A stretch of DNA of 64,000 nucleotides, taken from positions 62,001 through 126,000 of the forward strand of contig JAEUVE010000007.1 in assembly GCA_016786865.1 (NCBI GenBank). The letters run 5' to 3'. The notes beneath the pieces were generated by a model. The model saw nothing but the letters and a program-made list of their open reading frames with translations, made no database searches and had not been told where the DNA came from. The translations under genes and the position numbers were made by a program. The DNA is from Sediminibacterium sp. GTDB taxonomy: Bacteria; Bacteroidota; Bacteroidia; Chitinophagales; Chitinophagaceae. Shown piece after piece: positions 58,935 to 64,000 of this stretch (position 1 is its first letter; each line of letters starts with the position of its first letter).

Positions 58935-60422
58935 ATGTCTCTCAGCCAATCACTACAACAGAAACTGCTTCAAAAACTGAGTCCCCAGCAGATTCAGCTA
59001 ATGAAACTATTGCAGGTGCCTACTGCCAACCTCGAAGAGCGCATCAAGGAGGAACTGGAGGAAAATCCCGCATTGGAGCAGGTTGAAGAAGGGCATGAGG
59101 ATGAATATACCGACGAGCTGAAAGACGAATTTGATAATTCCTCCGAAGAAATGGAACCGGATGGAAGTACAGAAGACTACGATAGTGTAGATATAAGCGA
59201 ATATGTGGTGGATGACGATGGTGAAATTGCAGACTATCGTACCAAAGATGAAAATTACCCTGAGTTGGATGACCAGAAAGTGATTCCGATTCGGGTTGAA
59301 GCCAGCTTTCATGAACTGGTGCTGAACCAGTTGGGCATGCTGGAGTTGGATGAAAGGAGCTACAAGATTGCCGAACAGGTAGTTGGGAGTCTGGACGACG
59401 ATGGCTATTTACGCAGGGAGCTGAGCTCTATTGCCGACGATCTCGCTTTTCGCCAGAGCCTCGTTGTAGAAGAAAAAGAAATCGAAGAGATTATCCGGCA
59501 AATTCAGCAGTTTGATCCTGCAGGGATAGCTGCCCGAGACCTGAAGGAGTGCCTGCTGCTGCAACTGAAAAGAAAAACAGATGAAGGACAGTCTGTTGAA
59601 CTGGCGATGCAGATTCTCAGCAAGTATTTTGATGAGTTTACCAAAAAGCATTACGAAAAAATACAGCGAAGCCTCAATCTTACCGATGACCAATTGAAGG
59701 AAGTAATCAGCCAGATTATAAAGCTGAATCCCAAACCCGGCGGAAATGTAGGGGAGATTAATAAAGCCGAAAGTTATATTGTACCCGACTTCTTTGTAAT
59801 CAATAATAATGGCATACTGGAACTAACCCTGAACGCAAAGAATGCACCCGACCTACGCATCAGTGAGGGATACCGTGACATGCTGAAGGATTATGAAAAG
59901 GGCAGCAAGAAAGATAAGCGTCAGAAAGAAGCAGTCCTGTTTATCAAACAGAAAATTGATTCTGCTAAGTGGTTTATAGACATGATAAAGCAACGTCAGG
60001 ATACCCTTATTGGTACCATGAGTGCAATCATGAAATACCAGCAGGAGTTTTTCCTTACAGGAGATGAAACCACTATGCGTCCAATGATCCTGAAAGATAT
60101 TGCTGAATTAACGGGGCTGGATATTTCTACGGTAAGCCGTGTTGCTAACAGCAAATTTGTGCAGACAGAATTTGGCACTTATCGCCTGAAATTCTTTTTC
60201 AGTGAGTCGTTGAGCACCGACAGCGGGGAAGAAGTAAGCACCCGGGAAGTAAAGAAGATCCTTAGCAATATCATTGATGCAGAAGACAAGCGCAAGCCAT
60301 TAAGTGATGAAGTGCTCACCGAGCTGCTGCAGGAAAAGGGATACAATATTGCCAGAAGAACAGTTGCTAAATACAGGGAACAGCTGAATGTGCCAGTGGC
60401 CAGACTCCGGAAAGAACTGTAG
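58935..60422 (+). CDS. rpoN: RNA polymerase sigma-54 factor
   Basis: The 495-residue product has the Gln/Leu-rich activator-response region MSLSQSLQQKLLQKLSPQQI (residues 1-20), an acidic linker (about 50-110), the core-binding region, DISTVSRVANSKFV as helix-turn-helix and the RpoN box ARRTVAKYRE near the C-terminus. It reads -24/-12 promoters with enhancer-binding ATPases. No such activator is in the window. The linker is notably acidic, as in other Bacteroidota. Confidence 0.96.
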   Translation: MSLSQSLQQKLLQKLSPQQIQLMKLLQVPTANLEERIKEELEENPALEQVEEGHEDEYTDELKDEFDNSSEEMEPDGSTEDYDSVDISEYVVDDDGEIADYRTKDENYPELDDQKVIPIRVEASFHELVLNQLGMLELDERSYKIAEQVVGSLDDDGYLRRELSSIADDLAFRQSLVVEEKEIEEIIRQIQQFDPAGIAARDLKECLLLQLKRKTDEGQSVELAMQILSKYFDEFTKKHYEKIQRSLNLTDDQLKEVISQIIKLNPKPGGNVGEINKAESYIVPDFFVINNNGILELTLNAKNAPDLRISEGYRDMLKDYEKGSKKDKRQKEAVLFIKQKIDSAKWFIDMIKQRQDTLIGTMSAIMKYQQEFFLTGDETTMRPMILKDIAELTGLDISTVSRVANSKFVQTEFGTYRLKFFFSESLSTDSGEEVSTREVKKILSNIIDAEDKRKPLSDEVLTELLQEKGYNIARRTVAKYREQLNVPVARLRKEL

Positions 60423-60443
60423 TCTGAAGCTAAAACAAACAAA

Positions 60444-61118
60444 ATGACTCCGGAATCCGTTTATAAAAATGATCAACAGGCAGAACAGCCTAAAAATATT
60501 TTGCTTCGTTTTTTTTCGAAGCTGATTTCCTATGTTTTTCATCCCCTGTTTATTCCTACTTACTTTTTCATTTACCTGATGCAGCACTTTCCTTATGAAT
60601 TTGCAGGTATCACCGAATGGCAGTTAAAAATGCGTTTTTTCGGGGTGTTCTGGCTTACGGCTTTTTTTCCGGCGTTTGCCGTTTTTTTACTGTGGAGGCT
60701 GAAGTTCAGCGAGAGCATTTTTCTCCGGACACAGAAAGAAAGAATTGTGCCCTATATCATCACCATGTTTTTTTATTGGTGGATGTATTATCTCAGCAGG
60801 AATTTTACCGACCAGCCACAGGCGCTGAAGTTTTTCTTCATGGGTGTTTTCATCGCATCTGTGATCGGATTGATTTCTAATAGCTTTTTTAAAATCAGTA
60901 TGCACGCGCTTGGCGCCGGGGGCTTTGCAGCAGCTGTTCTGCTTACTTCTTTTTATTATGAAGTGGCCAATGGAATACCGGTTAGCATTGCCCTGGTGAT
61001 TGCCGGATTGGTTTGTACAGCCAGGCTCATTGTTAGTGATCACACGGTAAAGGAAATCTACACAGGTCTTTTTGCAGGCGTACTCGCACAAGTGATTGCT
61101 TATATAGCAATGACATAA
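60444..61118 (+). CDS. PAP2-like integral membrane protein
   Basis: The 224-residue protein has five or six membrane helices. The C-terminal part has the SDHTVKEIYTGLFAG segment that resembles the last motif of PAP2-type lipid phosphatases (SxHxxxE/Y), but the first motif (KxxxxxxRP) is not clear. A phosphatase role is therefore unsure. It starts 21 nt after rpoN and is probably cotranscribed. Its 3' end is 1 nt from the convergent PorP/SprF gene. Confidence 0.65.
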   Translation: MTPESVYKNDQQAEQPKNILLRFFSKLISYVFHPLFIPTYFFIYLMQHFPYEFAGITEWQLKMRFFGVFWLTAFFPAFAVFLLWRLKFSESIFLRTQKERIVPYIITMFFYWWMYYLSRNFTDQPQALKFFFMGVFIASVIGLISNSFFKISMHALGAGGFAAAVLLTSFYYEVANGIPVSIALVIAGLVCTARLIVSDHTVKEIYTGLFAGVLAQVIAYIAMT

Positions 61119-61119
61119 G

Positions 61120-62139
61120 TTAAAAGCGAATGCATCTTACCTTGTCTAAAGTGGAGTTCCTGATTTTCAGGAAATTGGTATATGCAACGGATAGTTCCAG
61201 GCCACCTCTCCAGTTGGAAACAGTTCTTAACCTGGAAATATTCACGTCGTAGCTTACTCCTACGGTCATATGATTGAAACTGATTTTTACTACAGGTATC
61301 ACTGCATCACCTGCCCTGAAAAAACTTCCTATGTAAAAAATATTGGGGTCTCCTCCATAATAGCCGGTTTCAGAAGCGAATCCATATAAAAGGCCACCAA
61401 TCAGCTGACGATTTCCGTTCTGGGTAAAATAATCGGCAAAAACCGTGATGTAATCCCGGTCGTTGATTTTTCCGTTCAAACCTATGTTAAAACCATATCT
61501 CGGTGCTATTGCTTCTTTTGCTGATCCAAGCACAGATTGAATGGTGGGTCGGTTCAGATGGGCAATACCACCTGCAAAATATAAATTCAGCCGATTGTTG
61601 AACACGGTTGTATAAGAAATTCCTGCGGAAATATCCCAATAATGATAACCTGAATTTTTAATTGTTTCTCCGGAGGGATTGTTTCTGTCGAAGCCTCCCG
61701 AACCATACTGATCGCCAAATTTCAATTGAGTAGGATCGAATTGACTGAACACCGGCCCTCCCATGAAGGCCACCGACAGATAACTGTCTTTGTCCTCGCT
61801 CAGTGATTTGTGAAAATTCATTGCAGGCAGCAGCTGGGTTCTTTTTAAGCGGATATCGCCGGCTCCATCCAAACTGAATTGGGAACCGATGGTAAGAAAA
61901 TCATCTCTCTTGCCTACCGGTGTTTTATGTTCTATACTCAAAGAGGCTGTTCTGAAGGGCACCGTAATAGCGCCCCATTGATCCCGGTAACTCATGGAAA
62001 CCCGTAGGTCGCCGTTGAAGACGCCTGCCAGCGCAGGATTGCGTAATAAGGGTTGCTCATAGAACTGCGAGAAAGTAAAGTCCTGTGCCTTAGTGTGCAG
62101 GGCAATAAAAAGAGATAATATGGTGATAAATCTGCGCAT
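61120..62139 (-). CDS. PorP/SprF family type IX secretion membrane protein
   Basis: The 339-residue product has a signal peptide (about 1-18) and QDFTFSQFYEQPLLRNPALAG, the conserved PorP/SprF start, then an outer-membrane beta-barrel with many aromatic strands (YLSVAFMGGPVF, YFAGGIAHLN). PorP/SprF proteins pair with a secreted surface protein carrying a type B sorting domain and are encoded next to it. Here the partner is the gene at 62139-64000, with a 1-nt overlap (TAATG). Confidence 0.92.
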   Translation of the reverse strand: MRRFITILSLFIALHTKAQDFTFSQFYEQPLLRNPALAGVFNGDLRVSMSYRDQWGAITVPFRTASLSIEHKTPVGKRDDFLTIGSQFSLDGAGDIRLKRTQLLPAMNFHKSLSEDKDSYLSVAFMGGPVFSQFDPTQLKFGDQYGSGGFDRNNPSGETIKNSGYHYWDISAGISYTTVFNNRLNLYFAGGIAHLNRPTIQSVLGSAKEAIAPRYGFNIGLNGKINDRDYITVFADYFTQNGNRQLIGGLLYGFASETGYYGGDPNIFYIGSFFRAGDAVIPVVKISFNHMTVGVSYDVNISRLRTVSNWRGGLELSVAYTNFLKIRNSTLDKVRCIRF

Positions 62140-64000
62140 TATTTTAATATGGCTACATTTCCTTTATATAGTTGAGGGGTGCCCTTTTCACAAATCACTT
62201 CACAGACATATACATAGATATCCGGATTGGCAGGATTGCCCCTGATGCTTCCGTTCCAGCCAGCCGTGGGATCGTTGGGAAGGAAATTGGTTTTCTCAAA
62301 AACCAGTTCGCCCCACCTGCTGTAAATACGTAAGTTTTTCACCAGCTTAATTCCCCTGGCCTGAATGTACAGCCAGTCGTTCCGGCCATCACCGTCCGGA
62401 GAAAATGCATTGGGAATAAATACTTCGGCGCCCGGGCAAAATGTCCTAATCTTCAGCGTGTCACTGGTTACACAACCGAATTCATTGGTAACGGTACAGG
62501 CTATGTCTTCGTCGTTTACAACCCTTGCAACTGGTTCAGGACAAAATACACAGGACAGATCTGCGCCTCCGCTCCATTTCCATTGAACAATATTATTGGT
62601 GGTCACTTCTGTTCGTAGTTTGATTTTTGAACCTGCGATAAAACTGGTGTCTTTCCCCACAGAAACAGGAGTGGGCTTACCCACTACGACTCTCGTAAAT
62701 GCAGTATCTGTAAAGCAGTTGTACAGATCTTTTCCAACGACTTTATAGGTTGTGGTACTCATTGGTGAAACAACAGGTGCAGCCGTATTATGAATGGTGA
62801 GGCCCGGGGCAGGCATCCACTGATAGCTGCTTCCGCCAGAAGCCCATATTCTGACGCTGGAACCTTCGCAAACAACTGATTCCGGTGAAACCTGTAGTTT
62901 ACCCGGTTTTATAACTTTTACATTGGTGGAAGCAATATTGCTGCAGCCATATTCATTGTAACCGATTACCTGATATTGTGTGGATTCTTTCGGACGAACT
63001 GTTATGGTGTTGCAATTGTTGCAAATCATATTATTCTGCTGATCTTTCCAAACATAGCTGGCTGTGCCATCAACGCGTAAAACAATACTGTCTCCGGTAC
63101 AGATGTTTTTTTCTTTCGCAATGCTGATCGGGGGAAGTGCGTGAATGGCAATTTGTTTTATCGCTGAATCGTAACAGGTATTAACGGTGGATGCAGTAAG
63201 TTTTACTTTATAAACCCCTTCATCGTAATAAAGTACTTTCACTGCAGAGTCGGTTGCACTTTGCCCATTCCCCAAATTCCAGAGCCGGTAAATCACGGAG
63301 TCGGCGGAGCTGATATTGGATTTGAGTTCCATCAGATTGTTCATGCAGGCTTCATTAATAGAATTGATATGTACCTGAGGGAAGTTGTAAATCCCCACAT
63401 TATACGCTCCCCTGATATTGTCTGTACAGCCAAAATTGCTTTCTACACTCAGTTCGGTAAGTTGTGCCCCTGTTCTTTTAAAGCTTGCCATTGCAGAACG
63501 TCCATTGCCTGCTGGCTGGCTATTGACCCGCCAATAATGATTCCTGATTCCATTCAGTGCGGTGGAACTGTCTTTGAAATGAAAAGTAGTGGTGCCGCAT
63601 TCATATACCGTATTTACGCTGAATCCGGCTTTAACCACTTCAATCACGATTGAATCTGTGTTCCGGATCGGTATCCTGCAACCAGTATTGCTGATCAGGG
63701 TAAATACCGGCCGGAAGATCCCCTGCTGCTTATATTGATGTTTGATCGTGCGTACAGCAGTGGTCAGAATCGTTCCGTCTCCAAAATTCCATTCGATAGA
63801 ATCTGTATTGGAAACCTGTGGTGTAAAACTGATTGGGTTGTTGGGTGAACAATAAGCGCCACCCTTGTATTGAATGATTCCTGCGGGCGATTTGATTTGG
63901 ATGGTAGCACTGTCGGTAAACAGACACCCACCTGTATTACGGGCCTGCATAAGGACTTTGTAGGTTCCCGATTGATTGAACGTGAAGGAAGCACTGTCTC
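62139..64000 (-). CDS. PKD-repeat surface protein with gliding-motility-type C-terminal domain (5' end outside window)
   Basis: The minus frame is open from 62139 to the right edge, so the N-terminus lies beyond 64000. At least 620 residues are visible. They contain several PKD-like domains (YKVLMQARNTGGC, IEWNFGDGTIL, YRLWNLGNGQSATDS, VYKVKLTAS) and end with a type B sorting domain: EVFIPNAFSPDGDGRNDWLYI, LRIYSRWGELVFE, GWNGSIRGN, IYVYVCEVIC. It is a large cell-surface protein secreted by the type IX system and is paired with the PorP/SprF protein downstream. Ligand unknown. Confidence 0.9.
   Translation of the reverse strand, partial: DSASFTFNQSGTYKVLMQARNTGGCLFTDSATIQIKSPAGIIQYKGGAYCSPNNPISFTPQVSNTDSIEWNFGDGTILTTAVRTIKHQYKQQGIFRPVFTLISNTGCRIPIRNTDSIVIEVVKAGFSVNTVYECGTTTFHFKDSSTALNGIRNHYWRVNSQPAGNGRSAMASFKRTGAQLTELSVESNFGCTDNIRGAYNVGIYNFPQVHINSINEACMNNLMELKSNISSADSVIYRLWNLGNGQSATDSAVKVLYYDEGVYKVKLTASTVNTCYDSAIKQIAIHALPPISIAKEKNICTGDSIVLRVDGTASYVWKDQQNNMICNNCNTITVRPKESTQYQVIGYNEYGCSNIASTNVKVIKPGKLQVSPESVVCEGSSVRIWASGGSSYQWMPAPGLTIHNTAAPVVSPMSTTTYKVVGKDLYNCFTDTAFTRVVVGKPTPVSVGKDTSFIAGSKIKLRTEVTTNNIVQWKWSGGADLSCVFCPEPVARVVNDEDIACTVTNEFGCVTSDTLKIRTFCPGAEVFIPNAFSPDGDGRNDWLYIQARGIKLVKNLRIYSRWGELVFEKTNFLPNDPTAGWNGSIRGNPANPDIYVYVCEVICEKGTPQLYKGNVAILK

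Noticed and set aside
1..64000. tRNA, rRNA, CRISPR array, insertion sequence, prophage or replication origin
   Set aside because: No transposase, integrase, repeat-spacer pattern, cloverleaf-like intergenic sequence or rRNA segment was seen when reading the gaps and coding regions.

Overview
The window looks like a chromosomal segment of a Bacteroidota bacterium, most likely family Chitinophagaceae. Evidence: type IX secretion genes (porZ, a PorP/SprF protein, a protein with a gliding-motility-type C-terminus), GLPGLI, DUF4836, DUF5606 and DUF5522 proteins, paired outer-membrane beta-barrel proteins with carboxypeptidase-like N-termini, a long two-part IspG, absence of clear Shine-Dalgarno sequences, and many promoters matching the Bacteroidota -7 box TAnnTTTG. 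No rRNA, tRNA, CRISPR array, insertion sequence or phage gene was found. Gene density is high and most of the content is core metabolism and envelope biology.

Layout. 1-6.4 kb: a truncated HYC_CC_PP-like secreted protein, trmB, a DUF5522 protein, an alkyltransferase-like repair protein, comB, and a SNF2 helicase with two SWIM zinc motifs. 6.5-9.4 kb: an outer-membrane beta-barrel protein. 9.5-17.9 kb: an arginine operon (leader peptide, GNAT, argG, argC, argD, argF', argB, argE-like, argH) with a likely attenuator. Residue 90 of ArgF' is Val, which predicts N-succinylornithine rather than N-acetylornithine as substrate. 17.9-25 kb: an FKBP isomerase, a second outer-membrane barrel, a GLPGLI protein and a histidine kinase/OmpR-type regulator pair. 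25-31.7 kb: five closely spaced genes: kbl, a class D beta-lactamase lipoprotein, ispG, nadB and a lipid A acyltransferase. 31.6-36.3 kb: a persulfide-dioxygenase/rhodanese fusion with an ArsR regulator, tsaB with a 3HCDH-like protein, ridA and an aldose epimerase. 36.4-43 kb: icmF, a PliI-like lysozyme inhibitor and a beta-propeller/phosphoesterase. 43-48.5 kb: a GNAT, porZ, a membrane protein/kinase/regulator operon and a small lipoprotein. 48.7-57.6 kb: a PAS-REC protein, a DUF4836 lipoprotein with an ABC transporter, a GH3/serine-hydrolase fusion, DUF5606 and a DsbA-like protein. 57.7-64 kb: a DegT aminotransferase, rpoN, a PAP2-like protein, PorP/SprF and a truncated PKD-repeat surface protein.

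The strongest candidate for an undescribed system is at 18.7-25 kb. A 37-nt element (31 of 37 positions identical, three GGTTAA-type half-sites spaced 21 and 10 nt) lies upstream of the outer-membrane barrel gene and again in the divergent promoter region of the GLPGLI gene and the kinase gene. It is placed in the same orientation relative to the barrel and GLPGLI genes. This suggests a compact regulon in which the OmpR-type regulator controls a barrel protein, a GLPGLI protein and possibly itself. The barrel gene's start codon also lies inside an 18-bp terminator-like hairpin. Other notable signals are the arginine leader, inverted repeats next to the start codons of three further genes, and several promoters so close to the start codon that leaderless mRNAs are likely.
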